The notes under the pieces were generated by a model. The model was not told the DNA's origin. It saw only the letters and a list, made by a program, of their open reading frames with translations, and made no database searches. The position numbers were made by a program, and so were the translations under genes. Source: SHXO01 sp964523885 (GTDB taxonomy: Bacteria; Pseudomonadota; Gammaproteobacteria; Burkholderiales; SHXO01). From it: a stretch of DNA of 64,000 nt. Location of the stretch: positions 31,633 to 95,632 of the forward strand of contig CAZFYX010000034.1 in the NCBI GenBank assembly GCA_964523885.1, read 5' to 3'. Below, piece by piece: positions 8,328-18,254 of the stretch. Position 1 is the stretch's first letter; every line of letters begins with the position of its first letter.

Positions 8328-11300
8328 GGCACAACGTCTACCCAAACGCTTCCTGCTGTATGCCGGCATCACCGTCGTGGTGCTGCTCGCGCTGTACAGC
8401 CTCCTCGGCTTCGCACTGCTGCCGCACCTGATCGAGCAGCGCATGCCGGCCTACACGCGCGCCAACCTCGGCGCCGAGGTCACGGCCGCGGACGTTTCCT
8501 TCAATCCGTTCACCCTCACGCTGCGGGCGCGCGGACTGCGCATGGTCCAGCAACAGGACAAGCTGCTGGCGTCTGCAAGGGACGCGAGCATCGACCTGCA
8601 GTGGTCTTCGCTATGGCGTCCTGGTTGGCACTTCGACGCCGCGCTGGTAGACGGACTCGCGCTGCATCTGGTGCTCGAGGAGGACGGCCAGCTCAACCTC
8701 GTGCGCCTGGGCAACGCCGATGGCCGCCGGGCCGCGCAGCCGTCGCAGCCGTCTCTCCCGCAGGTCGCGCTCGAGCACGCGCGCGTCACGCACGGTCGTG
8801 TGACATTCACGGATCTTACCGGCGCCGAGCCGGCCCAGGCCGCGCTGCGCTGGGTGGATGCGGGACTGGACGACATCACGACGATGACCGACGAGAGCGG
8901 CAGGTATGTGGCCAGTGCGGTCCTGCCGGGCGGTGGCGCGCTGGCCTTTCAAGGCCGCGTTACCCTGAGCCCCATCGCTTCGCAAGGCGAGCTGCGTGTC
9001 GTCGGGCTGCAGCTCGCCACGCCGTGGCAATTCGTGCGCGACATGCTGCGCATCGCGAAGCCCGGGGGTCGCGTCGATGCAGGGCTGAGCTACGACTTCG
9101 CATATGCCGCGGGCAAGGCGCGCGTGGGGGCGAAACAGCTGTGGGTGCACGCGACCGATCTGCTGGTCAGTCCGGAGGACCGGCCGGATGAACCAGCGCT
9201 CGCACTCGCCGTCCTGAATCTGGACGGCGGGGTGCTGGACTGGAATGCGCGCAAGCTGACGTTCGCGCACGCGGTGCTGCGGCAGGGACGCGTCGGCGTA
9301 AGCGTCGCATCCGACGGGCAGGTCGACTGGCAGCACCTGTTCCGGACCGACGAGGCGGCACGCGAGGCCCCTGCAGGCGACCCTTTCAGGGTAGGCATCG
9401 ATCAGGTGGCCATACAGGACGTCGCCTTGCGGTACACCAACCGCAGCACGAAGACGCCGATGCACCTCGAGGCGAAGGGCATCGACGCCGGGCTGCGGCT
9501 CGCGGTGGCCGCGGGCGGCGGCGCCACCGAGGTGACGGCGGAGGACATCGAGCTCGAGACGGCCGGGTTGAAGCTGGCACCGCGGGACGGCCCCGCCGCG
9601 CTGGTCGCGGACACCGTGCAGCTGCACGGCGGGCGCCTGACGCTGGCCGACCGCGCACTGGTGCTGCCGAATGTGAAGTTGAGCCACGGCGGGCTGCTGT
9701 TCGCCGTGGACCAGCAGGGTGGGCTCAACTGGACGCAGATGTTCGCCGCCAAGGACCAGACGCAGGGGCAGCCCGCGCCGAAAGAGGAAGCCGGCTGGCG
9801 CATCCGCCTGCCGGGCCTGCGGGCGGAGGCGATGCGCACGCGCTACGTGGACCGCAGCCGCGTGCACCCGTTCGCTGCGGACATCGACGCAGTGAGCGGC
9901 GGACTGGACCTGGCGATCATCGCGGGATCCGACAGTCCGGTGCAAGTGGAGCAGATCGACCTGGCCGCGCGCGGACTGAGCCTGCATGGCGTCGGGCAGG
10001 CGCAAAGCCCGGCGCTCACGCTGAAGAGCGCGGGCACGCGCACCGGGCACTACCGCGACGACGAGCTCGTCCTCGAGGGCATGCACCTCGACCAGGGCAC
10101 ACTGCGCTGGCTGGTGGGGGAAGACAGACGCAGCAACTGGGAACAGCTGCTGGCGATGCGTGTCGCGAAGCCCACGGCACAGCGGACGACGGGCAGCGCC
10201 CGCAGTGGCCTGCGCATCCGCCTGCCCGGCCTGCAGGCCAACGGGTTGGCACTGGAATACCGCGACCGGAGCCGCTTGCGCCCGGTCGCGGTCGACGTGG
10301 CGCAGGTCGATGCCGCGCTCAGCCTGAGCTCGGGTCGCGGCGGCAGCGGGCTGCAGGCGCGCGACGTGCGCCTGAGCGGCTCCGGATTGTCGATCGGTCC
10401 CATCGACACACCGGGACGGGCGCTGACGTTGCAGACATTCCAGGCCGGCAAGGGCAGCTTTTCCAACGGGGCGCTCATCCTCGGTTCGGTCGCCCTGTCG
10501 GGTGGCAAGGCGCTGCTCGAGGTGGCAGAGGACGGCAAGCTGAACTGGGCGCAGCTGTTCGCTCGAGCCCCGTCCGCGGACAGTTCCACGGACGATGCGA
10601 GCTCGGGTACATCCTCGGGCACCGCGTTCATCTTCCGATCGCCGGCGATCGCCCTCGGCGAGCTGTCGCTGCGCTACGTGGACCGCCGCCGTGCGCGGAC
10701 GCTGACGCTGACAACCGAGCCGGTCGACGTCGATCTGGCCTTGCGCGTGGACACCTCCGGGGCCGGGACCACCACCGTGGCGGCAAACGACATCGATCTC
10801 GATGTGCCGGGGATCGAGATTGCCACCCCGGACCGGGAAACGCCCCTCGCGAGCCTGGGCCCGCTGAACGTCGCGGGCGGGCGGATCGATACCGCGGCGA
10901 AGACGATGGGCGCCGAGCGGGTTGCGGTGTCGGGCGGTGCGCTGCACATCGTGCGCGACGAGGCCGGCGAGGTTCTGCCGGTGAGCCTGTTGCAGGCTTC
11001 GGCCGGCGGCACCACGGCGCCCGCTTCCCGCGCCGCCGCGACCGCGCAGGACTGGCACTACCACCTTGGCACCTTCTCACTGGACTCCTTCGACATTACC
11101 TTGCGGGACCAGGCGCAGGCGCCGGCTCTGTCCTACGAGGCCACGGTCCAGACGCTGACGCTGCAGAACCTCGGCAGCGCCGGCAAGTCTCCCGGCACGG
11201 TCGAGGCACGCGTCACGACGCCCGCCGGCGGTGTGCTGGAAGGGAGCGGCAAGGTCACAGTTTCGCCGGCAGGCGGGCACGGACAGGTGCAGGTGTCCGG

Positions 11301-12891
11301 CCTCGACCTGCGCCCGCTGCAACCGCTGCTGGCGCGTTACGCCAGGCTCGAGCTGACCGGCGGCAACCTCTCGGGCCATGCGAACGTGGACTACCAGCAG
11401 GCCGCGCGCGACGCCGGGCTGAAGGTGACCGGCGCGGCGACGATCGACGCGCTGCAGGTCCAGGAGGCCGGAAGCGACGAGCCGTTCCTGGCCTGGAGGC
11501 GCGCGCAGGCCGATGCCATCACCTACACCTCCCTGCCTGCGCGCCTGGAGGTGGGCAGCGTGCGGATCGACGCGCCGCGCGGGAAGCTGGAAATCTCCCG
11601 CGATCGCAAGGTCAACGTCGCGCAGGTATTGAAGCCCGATGATTCGGCCACGCACGCCGCATCGCCGCCGCCGAGCCAGGCGCAGACGCCGGGGAATGAG
11701 CAGCTCGAAGTGCAGGTGGACCGCCTGCGCATCGCGGACGGTACGCTGCACTTCGCCGACCACAGCCTGGTGCTGCCCTTCGAGCGCGACATCGCGAGCC
11801 TGGACGCGACCATCGTGAACCTGAGCAACAGACCCGCTGTGCGTGCGCGGCTGGAGGCCAATGGCGACATCGCGCCGTACGGTCTGGCCAAGGCGTCCGG
11901 CGGCATCGACCTCTCGTCGCCGCGCGATTTCACCGACATCCGCGCACAGTTCGAGAACGTGAAGCTGCCGCCGCTCTCGCCCTACACGATCACCTTCGCC
12001 GGACGCGCCGTCGCCTCAGGCACGCTGTGGCTGGACGTGCGCTATCGCATCGACGACGGCGAGCTGGCCGGCACCAACGATGTGACGATCCAGAACCTCG
12101 AGCTCGGCGAGAAGGTCGAGGGGGCCAACACCCGCGACCTCCCGCTCGACCTCGCGGTCGCGCTGCTGACCGACGACCAGGGCCGGTTCCGCGTGCGCGT
12201 CCCGGTTCGCGGCGATCTGGACAACCCGCACTTCGACTACGCGAAGGTGATTCGCTCCGCCATCGCGGACTCGCTGCAGCGGGTGGTGACCGCTCCGTTC
12301 CGCTTCATCGGCCGCCTCTTCGGCGGGAGCGAGAATCTGGACAACATCGCATTCGAGGCCGGCAGCGCGGAGCTCACGCCGCCCCAGCAGGACAAGCTCA
12401 ATACCGTCGCCAAGGCGCTCCAGGAGCGGCCCCAGGTGAGCTTGATCGTGCGCCCGGGCTTCGCGCCCCAGGCCGACGCGCAGGCGTTGCGCGAGGACCA
12501 GCTCAAGCGCGAAATCGCTCGGCGCAGTGGTGTCGAGCTCGACCCCGGCGAGGAGCCCGGCCCGATCGCTTTCTCGCGAGCGCAGACCAGGCGGGCGCTG
12601 CGCGGCCTGGCTCAGGAACGCCTGGGCAGCGACGCGCTCATCCAGCGCGCGCAGGGCCGCGGCGGCGAGACCGATGCGTACTACGAAGACCTCTATCGAC
12701 GACTGCTGGAGAAGCAGACGCTGCCGGCCACGCCGCGCGAGCTGGCGCAGCAGCGCAACGAGCAGATCGTGGAATACTTGAGCCGGAGCGGGGTGGCACC
12801 CCGGCGCATCACCGCCGGCGATCCGGAGCAGGTGGAGGCGACGGAGGACGCGGTGGAAACAGAGCTGCGGTTGAAGGCGGGTGGCGGCTGA
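8326..12891 (+). CDS. Giant AsmA/DUF748-family envelope protein with OmpA-like C-terminus
   Basis: This is a 1521-residue protein with one N-terminal membrane anchor (residues 8-30, LLYAGITVVVLLALYSLLGF). A long beta-rich repeat region of the AsmA/DUF748 kind follows, likely spanning the periplasm. A repeated module occurs three times: RIRLPGL at about 490, RIRLPGL at about 628 and FIFRSPAI at about 767, each followed by Y-x-DRSR/DRRR. From about residue 1338 (FEAGSAELTPPQQDKL) an OmpA-like domain is recognisable. Such proteins are linked to envelope integrity and lipid transport between membranes. The start is either the ATG at 8326 or the in-frame TTG at 8308, which has AGGGG upstream. Confidence 0.85.
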   Translation: MAQRLPKRFLLYAGITVVVLLALYSLLGFALLPHLIEQRMPAYTRANLGAEVTAADVSFNPFTLTLRARGLRMVQQQDKLLASARDASIDLQWSSLWRPGWHFDAALVDGLALHLVLEEDGQLNLVRLGNADGRRAAQPSQPSLPQVALEHARVTHGRVTFTDLTGAEPAQAALRWVDAGLDDITTMTDESGRYVASAVLPGGGALAFQGRVTLSPIASQGELRVVGLQLATPWQFVRDMLRIAKPGGRVDAGLSYDFAYAAGKARVGAKQLWVHATDLLVSPEDRPDEPALALAVLNLDGGVLDWNARKLTFAHAVLRQGRVGVSVASDGQVDWQHLFRTDEAAREAPAGDPFRVGIDQVAIQDVALRYTNRSTKTPMHLEAKGIDAGLRLAVAAGGGATEVTAEDIELETAGLKLAPRDGPAALVADTVQLHGGRLTLADRALVLPNVKLSHGGLLFAVDQQGGLNWTQMFAAKDQTQGQPAPKEEAGWRIRLPGLRAEAMRTRYVDRSRVHPFAADIDAVSGGLDLAIIAGSDSPVQVEQIDLAARGLSLHGVGQAQSPALTLKSAGTRTGHYRDDELVLEGMHLDQGTLRWLVGEDRRSNWEQLLAMRVAKPTAQRTTGSARSGLRIRLPGLQANGLALEYRDRSRLRPVAVDVAQVDAALSLSSGRGGSGLQARDVRLSGSGLSIGPIDTPGRALTLQTFQAGKGSFSNGALILGSVALSGGKALLEVAEDGKLNWAQLFARAPSADSSTDDASSGTSSGTAFIFRSPAIALGELSLRYVDRRRARTLTLTTEPVDVDLALRVDTSGAGTTTVAANDIDLDVPGIEIATPDRETPLASLGPLNVAGGRIDTAAKTMGAERVAVSGGALHIVRDEAGEVLPVSLLQASAGGTTAPASRAAATAQDWHYHLGTFSLDSFDITLRDQAQAPALSYEATVQTLTLQNLGSAGKSPGTVEARVTTPAGGVLEGSGKVTVSPAGGHGQVQVSGLDLRPLQPLLARYARLELTGGNLSGHANVDYQQAARDAGLKVTGAATIDALQVQEAGSDEPFLAWRRAQADAITYTSLPARLEVGSVRIDAPRGKLEISRDRKVNVAQVLKPDDSATHAASPPPSQAQTPGNEQLEVQVDRLRIADGTLHFADHSLVLPFERDIASLDATIVNLSNRPAVRARLEANGDIAPYGLAKASGGIDLSSPRDFTDIRAQFENVKLPPLSPYTITFAGRAVASGTLWLDVRYRIDDGELAGTNDVTIQNLELGEKVEGANTRDLPLDLAVALLTDDQGRFRVRVPVRGDLDNPHFDYAKVIRSAIADSLQRVVTAPFRFIGRLFGGSENLDNIAFEAGSAELTPPQQDKLNTVAKALQERPQVSLIVRPGFAPQADAQALREDQLKREIARRSGVELDPGEEPGPIAFSRAQTRRALRGLAQERLGSDALIQRAQGRGGETDAYYEDLYRRLLEKQTLPATPRELAQQRNEQIVEYLSRSGVAPRRITAGDPEQVEATEDAVETELRLKAGGG

Positions 12892-12927
12892 AGACAGCGG
12901 GATACGCCATCACGGCGCAACGCTTGC

Positions 12928-12933
12928 TATCAT
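12928..12933 (+). promoter_or_regulatory. Candidate -10 element upstream of the HPP gene
   Basis: TATCAT in the context TTGCTATCATCGCG lies 39 bases before the GTG start at 12972, consistent with a sigma-70 -10 box. I do not see a convincing -35 hexamer. It supports the downstream GTG as the start. Confidence 0.35.
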
Positions 12934-12971
12934 CGCGCCATCCACACCCGATCGAACACACATGGACCTCC

Positions 12972-13514
12972 GTGCAGCAAGCCGATAAGGAGGCGCCGCG
13001 GCGACTCGTCACCACGGCACGATTGCTCTGGTGTGCCACGGGCGCGATGCTCGGCCTGGGTCTCGCGCTCTGGTACCTGCACCCCGAGGACGATCCGTCG
13101 TTTCTGATCGCGCCCCTGGGCGGCACCTCGGTGTTCCTGTTCGGCCTCACCCGCGCCCCCGCGGCGCAGCCGCGCGCGCTGATCGGCGGGCACGTGGGCG
13201 CCACCACAATCGGCATTCTGTGCGCGCAACTGTTCGGCAGCGCGCCATGGGTCTACGTGGTCGCGGTCGTGCTGGCGCTGCTTTACATGCTCATCACGCG
13301 CACGGTGCACCCGCCCGCGGGGGCGGACCCGCTGCTCATGGTGCACGCGCATGCCGGCTTCTCCGCGCTGTGGCAACCAATTCCCGCCGGCATCCTCATC
13401 CTGGCCGGCGTCGCCTTCGCCTGGAGCCGGATCCTGCCCGGCACCTACCACTATCCGCACGACTGGCGCGCCGGCTCGCCGGAGCATCCTACCTGGGGCA
13501 CCTGGCGCCATTAG
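12972..13514 (+). CDS. HPP family integral membrane protein
   Basis: The 180-residue protein has four to five membrane segments and the family hallmark HPPAGADPLL (about residues 112-121). A loop containing APLGGTSVFLFG precedes it. HPP proteins are inner-membrane proteins; a cyanobacterial or plastid relative has been linked to nitrite transport, but most bacterial members are uncharacterised. No ATG opens the frame. The GTG at 12972 lies just after a plausible -10 box, and no good ribosome binding site is visible. The stop lies 22 bases from the convergent livF stop. Confidence 0.82.
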   Translation: MQQADKEAPRRLVTTARLLWCATGAMLGLGLALWYLHPEDDPSFLIAPLGGTSVFLFGLTRAPAAQPRALIGGHVGATTIGILCAQLFGSAPWVYVVAVVLALLYMLITRTVHPPAGADPLLMVHAHAGFSALWQPIPAGILILAGVAFAWSRILPGTYHYPHDWRAGSPEHPTWGTWRH

Positions 13515-13536
13515 GCAGCGCCAGCCGCCGTCGCGG

Positions 13537-14283
13537 TCAGGGCGGGGCGGGCGCAGGCGCCGGCCGCCCGGCGCCCGAGCGCGCCGTGGCGCCGGCGAGC
13601 CGCTCCACCAGCGCCGCATCCCCGCGCAGCGCCTCGGCAGTTCCGCTCCAGGCGACGCGACCGTCGTCGAGCACGTAGGCTCGGTCGGCCAGCGAGAGCG
13701 ACAGCGGGGCATTCTGCTCCACCAGCAGCACTGCGAGCCCCTCCTCGCGCATGGTGCGGATCACGCGCATGACCTCGCGCACCACGAGCGGCGCCAGTCC
13801 CTGTGACGGCTCATCGAGCAGCATCAGCCGCGGATTCAGCAGCAGCGGCCGCGCGATGGCGAGCATCTCCTGCTCGCCTCCGGAAAGCTGCCGCGCCGGC
13901 TGGTTGCGGCGCTCCTCCAGGCGAGGGAACAGCGAGAACACGCGCTCGACCGTCCACGGCCCCGGCCGGGCCGGCGGCACCAGCAGGTTCTCGTGCACCG
14001 ACAGGTTGCCGAAGATGCGCCGGCCTTCGGGAACATAGCCGACGCCAAGCCGGGCGACGCGGTGCGCCGGCCAGCGTGCGGTGTCCCGCCCGAACAGGCG
14101 CACGCTGCCCGTCCGCGCCGGCGTAAGGCTGGCCAGGGTGCGCAGGGTGGTGGTCTTGCCCGCTCCGTTGCGCCCCAGCAGCGTGACGATCTCGCCCTCG
14201 CGCACCTCCAGGCTCACGCCGTGCAGGATGTGGCTCTTGCCGTAGTAGGTGTGCAGGTCGCGGGCTTCCAGCACGGCACTCAT
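13537..14283 (-). CDS. livF: Branched-chain amino-acid-type ABC transporter, ATPase LivF
   Basis: This 248-residue ATPase has Walker A GRNGAGKTTTL, signature LSGGEQEMLAIARPL and Walker B LMLLDEPSQGL. The short YVPEGRRIFGNLSV segment is typical of LivF. The start overlaps the livG stop (ATGA). A Gly/Ala/Pro-rich tail of about 20 residues ends the protein. It is the last gene of a minus-strand run of binding protein, livH, livM, livG and livF. The importer class takes up branched-chain amino acids, urea, amides or aromatic acids; the substrate here is unknown. Confidence 0.93.
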   Translation of the reverse strand: MSAVLEARDLHTYYGKSHILHGVSLEVREGEIVTLLGRNGAGKTTTLRTLASLTPARTGSVRLFGRDTARWPAHRVARLGVGYVPEGRRIFGNLSVHENLLVPPARPGPWTVERVFSLFPRLEERRNQPARQLSGGEQEMLAIARPLLLNPRLMLLDEPSQGLAPLVVREVMRVIRTMREEGLAVLLVEQNAPLSLSLADRAYVLDDGRVAWSGTAEALRGDAALVERLAGATARSGAGRPAPAPAPP

Positions 14284-15062
14284 GCGAGGGCCTCCGCGTC
14301 GCCCAGATAGGCGGCGCGCACCCGCGCGTCCTCACCGATCTGCTGCGGCGTGCCCTCTGCCAGCACCGCACCCTGGTCGAGCACGGTGATACGGTCCGCG
14401 ATCCCGAACACGATGTCCATGTCGTGCTCGATGAACAGGATGCTGAGCCGCTGCTCTGCCCGCAGGCGACGGATCAGTGCAACCATGTGCGCGGTCTCCT
14501 CGTCGCCCATCCCGGCGGTCGGCTCGTCCAGCATGAGCAGGTGCGGGCGCAGCGCGAGCGCCAGCGCGACCTCGACCACGCGCTGGTCGCCGTGTGCGAG
14601 CTCGCCCACGACGCGGTCGGCGCGCCGGGTGAGCTCGGTCGCCACCATCGCCGCGTCGACGCGCCGCAGGACCTCGCTCCGCTGCGAACGCGATATGAAA
14701 GGCCGCGCGGTCAGCCCCATCTGCCGCTCCACCGCGAAGCGGACGTTCTCGAGCACGCTCAGCTCGGGGAACACTTCGGTGATCTGGAAGGTGCGCACGA
14801 TTCCCAGCGCGACGCGCTCGGTGACCGACATGCGGTCGATGCGCCGGCCCTGGAAGCGGATCTCGCCGCTGCTGACCGGGAAGAAGCCGCTCACCAGGTT
14901 GAAGAAGGTGGTCTTGCCCGCGCCGTTGGGTCCGATCACCGCGCGCAGCTCCCCTTCGAGCATCCGGAAGGAGATGTCGCGCAGCGCCTGCAGGCGCCCG
15001 AACTGGCGCGAGACGCGGTCGAGCTCGAGCAGGACGTTGCCGCCGGCGGCCGTGCTATTCAT
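14280..15062 (-). CDS. livG: Branched-chain amino-acid-type ABC transporter, ATPase LivG
   Basis: This 260-residue ATPase has Walker A GPNGAGKTTFFNLVSG, Walker B LLMLDEPTAGM and the H-loop in ILFIEHDMDIVF. LivG-type features include GIVRTFQI. The signature LSGGQ is replaced by LAHGDQR, a variant common in LivG. The gene overlaps livM upstream by eight bases and livF downstream by four, so the ATPases are translationally coupled. It pairs with LivF on the cytoplasmic face of the LivH/LivM channel. Confidence 0.93.
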   Translation of the reverse strand: MNSTAAGGNVLLELDRVSRQFGRLQALRDISFRMLEGELRAVIGPNGAGKTTFFNLVSGFFPVSSGEIRFQGRRIDRMSVTERVALGIVRTFQITEVFPELSVLENVRFAVERQMGLTARPFISRSQRSEVLRRVDAAMVATELTRRADRVVGELAHGDQRVVEVALALALRPHLLMLDEPTAGMGDEETAHMVALIRRLRAEQRLSILFIEHDMDIVFGIADRITVLDQGAVLAEGTPQQIGEDARVRAAYLGDAEALA

Positions 15063-16005
15063 CCTTCAGCGCCCTCCCCTGCCGGCGCACGAACATGCCC
15101 AGCAGCCCCTTGGGAAACAGCAGCACGAGCAGCACGAACAGCAGGCCGATGAAGCTCATCCAGTTGCGCGTGACGCTGCTCAGGTAATCCTGCGCCACCA
15201 CGAAGATGATCACGCCGAGGAACGGGCCCCAGAAGCTGTGGATGCCGCCCAGCACGATCATGATCACGAAGTTGCCCGACAGCACGTAGTGCAGGTCCTG
15301 CGGCGAGGCGAAGTTGAACAGCAGTGCATTGAGCGAGCCGGCGAGCGCGGTGAGGAAGCCGGAGACCGCGAACGCGGCCCAGACGTACAGGTTGGTGCGG
15401 GTGCCGAGGAACTCCGCGCGGCGCCGGTTCTCGCGAATGGCCACCCACGTGTGCCCCAGCGGGGAGCGCAGGAGCACCGCCATGATCAATGTCCCGCCCG
15501 CGAAGCAGAGCAGCACGAGGTAGTAGTAGAGGGTGGGGGTGAGCTCGACCGGCTGCGCGCCGAGGTGCAATGGCTGGCGCTGGAAGCCCGCAAGCCCGTC
15601 CTCGCCGCCGGTCACGCCGTTCCAGCGCACGGCGAGGAAGTAGAACAGCTGCTGCAGGGCGATGGTGATCATCGCGAAGTAGATGCCGCGCTTGCGCATC
15701 AGCAGCGGCCCCAGCACGGTGGCCGCCAGACCGCCCGCGAGCGTGCCCACGACGATGGCCAGCGGCGTCGAGGGCAGCCAGTACTTCAGCGTGAGACCGG
15801 CGCCGTAGCAGCCCAGCCCGAAGTAGGCGGCATGACCGAAGGAGGTGAGCCCGGTGAAGCCGACCAGCAGGTTGAGCGCCATGGTGGCCAGCCCGTACAC
15901 CAGCACCTTGGTGCCCAGCGCGGTGTATCCGCCGATGTGCGGCAGCCACCACGGAAGGGTCAGCAGCAGCGCGACCAGCAGCGCGATCGGGATTGCGCGC
16001 GTCAT
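15055..16005 (-). CDS. livM: Branched-chain amino-acid-type ABC transporter permease LivM
   Basis: The permease has 316 residues and about nine to ten hydrophobic segments. The LivM core reads NLLVGFTGLTSFGHAAYFGL (about 45-64), and the cytoplasmic coupling region is ENRRRAEFLGT. The start ATG at 16005 overlaps the livH stop (ATGA), so upstream in-frame extensions belong to livH DNA. It forms the inner-membrane channel with LivH. Confidence 0.93.
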   Translation of the reverse strand: MTRAIPIALLVALLLTLPWWLPHIGGYTALGTKVLVYGLATMALNLLVGFTGLTSFGHAAYFGLGCYGAGLTLKYWLPSTPLAIVVGTLAGGLAATVLGPLLMRKRGIYFAMITIALQQLFYFLAVRWNGVTGGEDGLAGFQRQPLHLGAQPVELTPTLYYYLVLLCFAGGTLIMAVLLRSPLGHTWVAIRENRRRAEFLGTRTNLYVWAAFAVSGFLTALAGSLNALLFNFASPQDLHYVLSGNFVIMIVLGGIHSFWGPFLGVIIFVVAQDYLSSVTRNWMSFIGLLFVLLVLLFPKGLLGMFVRRQGRALKDE

Positions 16006-16871
16006 TCGAACAATCCCTCGTGACCGAGCAGGCCGCGCGGGCGCAGGACCAGCACCACCGCCATGATCAGGTACATGACCGCTTCGCTCGCCGGCGGGTA
16101 GTAGGTGGTGGTGATGCCGCTCGCCAGGCCGATGATGAGTCCGCCGAGTACGGCCCCCACCAGGCTGCCGACCCCCCCGACGATCACGGCGACGAAGCTG
16201 GGCATGACCAGGCTCGCGCCCATGGTGGGCGTCAGCCCCAGGATGCCTGCCGCGAGCACTCCGGCCAGCCCGGCGAAGAAGCAGCCGAGGGCGAAGTTGA
16301 GCCCGCGCAGCACGTAGATGTTCACGCCCAGCATCGAGACCGTCTCGAGGTCGCGGATGCCGGCGCGGATCCGAATGCCGAGCCGCGTGTACCGCAGCAG
16401 CGCGAACAGCCCCAGCACCGCCAGCGCCGTGATGCCTACGACGACCAGCCGGTACTGGGTGACGAAGAACAGGCTCTCGCTGATCGGGGTGTTGAGCCAA
16501 TCCGGCACGGCGAAGGGCAGACCCTCCGCCCCCCACACGGTGCGCGCGACGTCCTCCATGATCAGCGCCAGGCCGAAGGTGAGCAGCAGCGTGTAGATCG
16601 GGTCGGGCCGTCGGTACAGCGGCCGCACCAGCACGCGCTCCACCGCGAGGCCGAGCACACCGGCGAGCACCGGGCCTGCGACCAGGGCGCCCCAGAAGCC
16701 CAGCCAGGGCGTCAGGGTGAAGGCGAGGTACGCACCGATGATGAGGAAACCGCCGTGGGCGAAGTTGACCACGGCATTGAGGCTCAGGATCAGCGCCACG
16801 CCGAGCGCCATCAGGGCGTAGAACACACCCTGGATGAGCCCATTGAAGGCGTTGTAGAGCAGCAGTTCCAT
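16002..16871 (-). CDS. livH: Branched-chain amino-acid-type ABC transporter permease LivH
   Basis: The permease has 289 residues. LivH hallmarks are visible: NAFNGLIQGVFYALMALG near the start, LNAVVNFAHGGFLIIGAYLA, and IVGGVGSLVGAVLGGLIIGL towards the end. The ATG at 16871 is chosen because GGGAGA lies about six bases upstream. It is separated by 43 bases from the binding-protein gene, which is transcribed just before it. Confidence 0.93.
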   Translation of the reverse strand: MELLLYNAFNGLIQGVFYALMALGVALILSLNAVVNFAHGGFLIIGAYLAFTLTPWLGFWGALVAGPVLAGVLGLAVERVLVRPLYRRPDPIYTLLLTFGLALIMEDVARTVWGAEGLPFAVPDWLNTPISESLFFVTQYRLVVVGITALAVLGLFALLRYTRLGIRIRAGIRDLETVSMLGVNIYVLRGLNFALGCFFAGLAGVLAAGILGLTPTMGASLVMPSFVAVIVGGVGSLVGAVLGGLIIGLASGITTTYYPPASEAVMYLIMAVVLVLRPRGLLGHEGLFE

Positions 16872-16914
16872 GCGTTTCTCCCGGCGTGCAGCGACCCTCG
16901 CGCGGGTGATCCGG

Positions 16915-18159
16915 TCAGGTGCGCTGGTAGTCGAGCTTGCAGCCGGTCTGATCGGGCGGCAGCGCGAGCTTGTCGCCCTCGAGGATGCTGTCGACCTTGA
17001 ACAGGTCCGGATAGGTGCCGCCGGCCAGGGCCTCGCCCGGGAATACACCGGTCATGAGCTGGTGGTCACCGGCGCGGAAGTAGGTCTTGTAGGGCTGCAG
17101 CGCGATCTCCGGCGGGAGTACCAACCCTTCGATCCCGTGGGCATGCTTGACCGGTTCGATGCTCTTCGCCTTCTCGGCGCCCATCGCCAGCGCATGCATG
17201 CCCGCATAGCCGAACCAGCTGCGCGCGCTGGGCGTCTTGTTGTCGTAGGCGCGCCGATAGCTCTCGACGAACTCCTTCACGTGCGCCGTCTTCGGCTGGT
17301 CCCACCACCACTCCAGCGTCCACCAGCCCACGCGCGCGTCCGCCGGCAGCGCCTGGAGGACCTCGAGCTCGGTGAGCCCGCCACCAATCGCCATCTTCTT
17401 CGGCAGCCCGAACTGCGCGGCCTGCTTCAGGCAGTTGAGCTGGTCGCCACCGCCCACCAGCAGGCACAGCACCTCCGGGTGCGAGGACTGCGCCCGGATC
17501 AGGTAGGAAGAGAAGTCCGTCGTTCCCAATGGCGAGAGGGAGCTCCCCAGGATGGTGGCCCCCATCGGCTTGAGAATCTTCTCGAAGTTGGCCTGGATGC
17601 TGTGGCCATAGGCGTAATCCGGCGTGATGAAGTACCAGCGCTTGCCGAACTTGTCGACCAGCGTCTTCGCCAGTCCGTCGGCAAGCATGTAGGTGGTCGT
17701 GCAGATGCGGAAAGTCGTCCAGTGGCACTCTTCACCCGTCACCGAGTCGGTGTGGCCACCGGTGATCATGCAGACCTTGCCGTGGTCATGCGCGACCTGG
17801 CTGATGGACAACGCCACCGCGGAGGACACCGCACCCATGAGCATGTCCACCTGGTCCTGCCGGATGAGCTTGAAGGCCTTCTGCGCGGCCTGGCCGGCGT
17901 TGGCCGCGGAGTCCTCCACGATCAGCTCGACCGGCCGGCCGAGGATGCCCTGGTGCTTGTTCAGCGCCTCGATGGCGAGCCGCGCACCCTCAATCTCGCT
18001 GCGTCCCTCGGCGGCATAGGTGCTCGTGGTCGGATCGATCATGCCGACGCGAATCGGCTTGTCGTCGCGACCGTAGGCGAGGAACGCAGGTGCGGCGAGC
18101 GCCGAGGCGCCGAGCGCGGCGCCCGCCTTGAGCCATTCTCGACGTGCATGCTGGACCAT
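16915..18159 (-). CDS. Liv-family periplasmic substrate-binding protein, Tat-type signal
   Basis: The 414-residue type I periplasmic binding protein belongs to the group that includes amide/urea and branched-chain amino acid receptors. The signal reads RREWLKAGAALGASALAAPA, a twin-arginine-like sequence, so export may be folded. Fold marks include PIRVGMIDPTTSTYAAEG at the start and RWYFITPDYAYGHS around residue 190. GGAGGAG precedes the ATG at 18159. It is the first gene of the importer operon. The ligand is unknown; proximity to quinoprotein genes makes an alcohol-derived acid possible, which is only inference. Confidence 0.9.
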   Translation of the reverse strand: MVQHARREWLKAGAALGASALAAPAFLAYGRDDKPIRVGMIDPTTSTYAAEGRSEIEGARLAIEALNKHQGILGRPVELIVEDSAANAGQAAQKAFKLIRQDQVDMLMGAVSSAVALSISQVAHDHGKVCMITGGHTDSVTGEECHWTTFRICTTTYMLADGLAKTLVDKFGKRWYFITPDYAYGHSIQANFEKILKPMGATILGSSLSPLGTTDFSSYLIRAQSSHPEVLCLLVGGGDQLNCLKQAAQFGLPKKMAIGGGLTELEVLQALPADARVGWWTLEWWWDQPKTAHVKEFVESYRRAYDNKTPSARSWFGYAGMHALAMGAEKAKSIEPVKHAHGIEGLVLPPEIALQPYKTYFRAGDHQLMTGVFPGEALAGGTYPDLFKVDSILEGDKLALPPDQTGCKLDYQRT

Positions 18160-18254
18160 GGTGTCTCCTCCTGTGATCGGCCAAGGTGAACCGGCCTCGT
18201 CTGCCGGCTGCATTCGCCATGCCGACAGCAAGTGCGGTTCCCGGCACCCGATCA

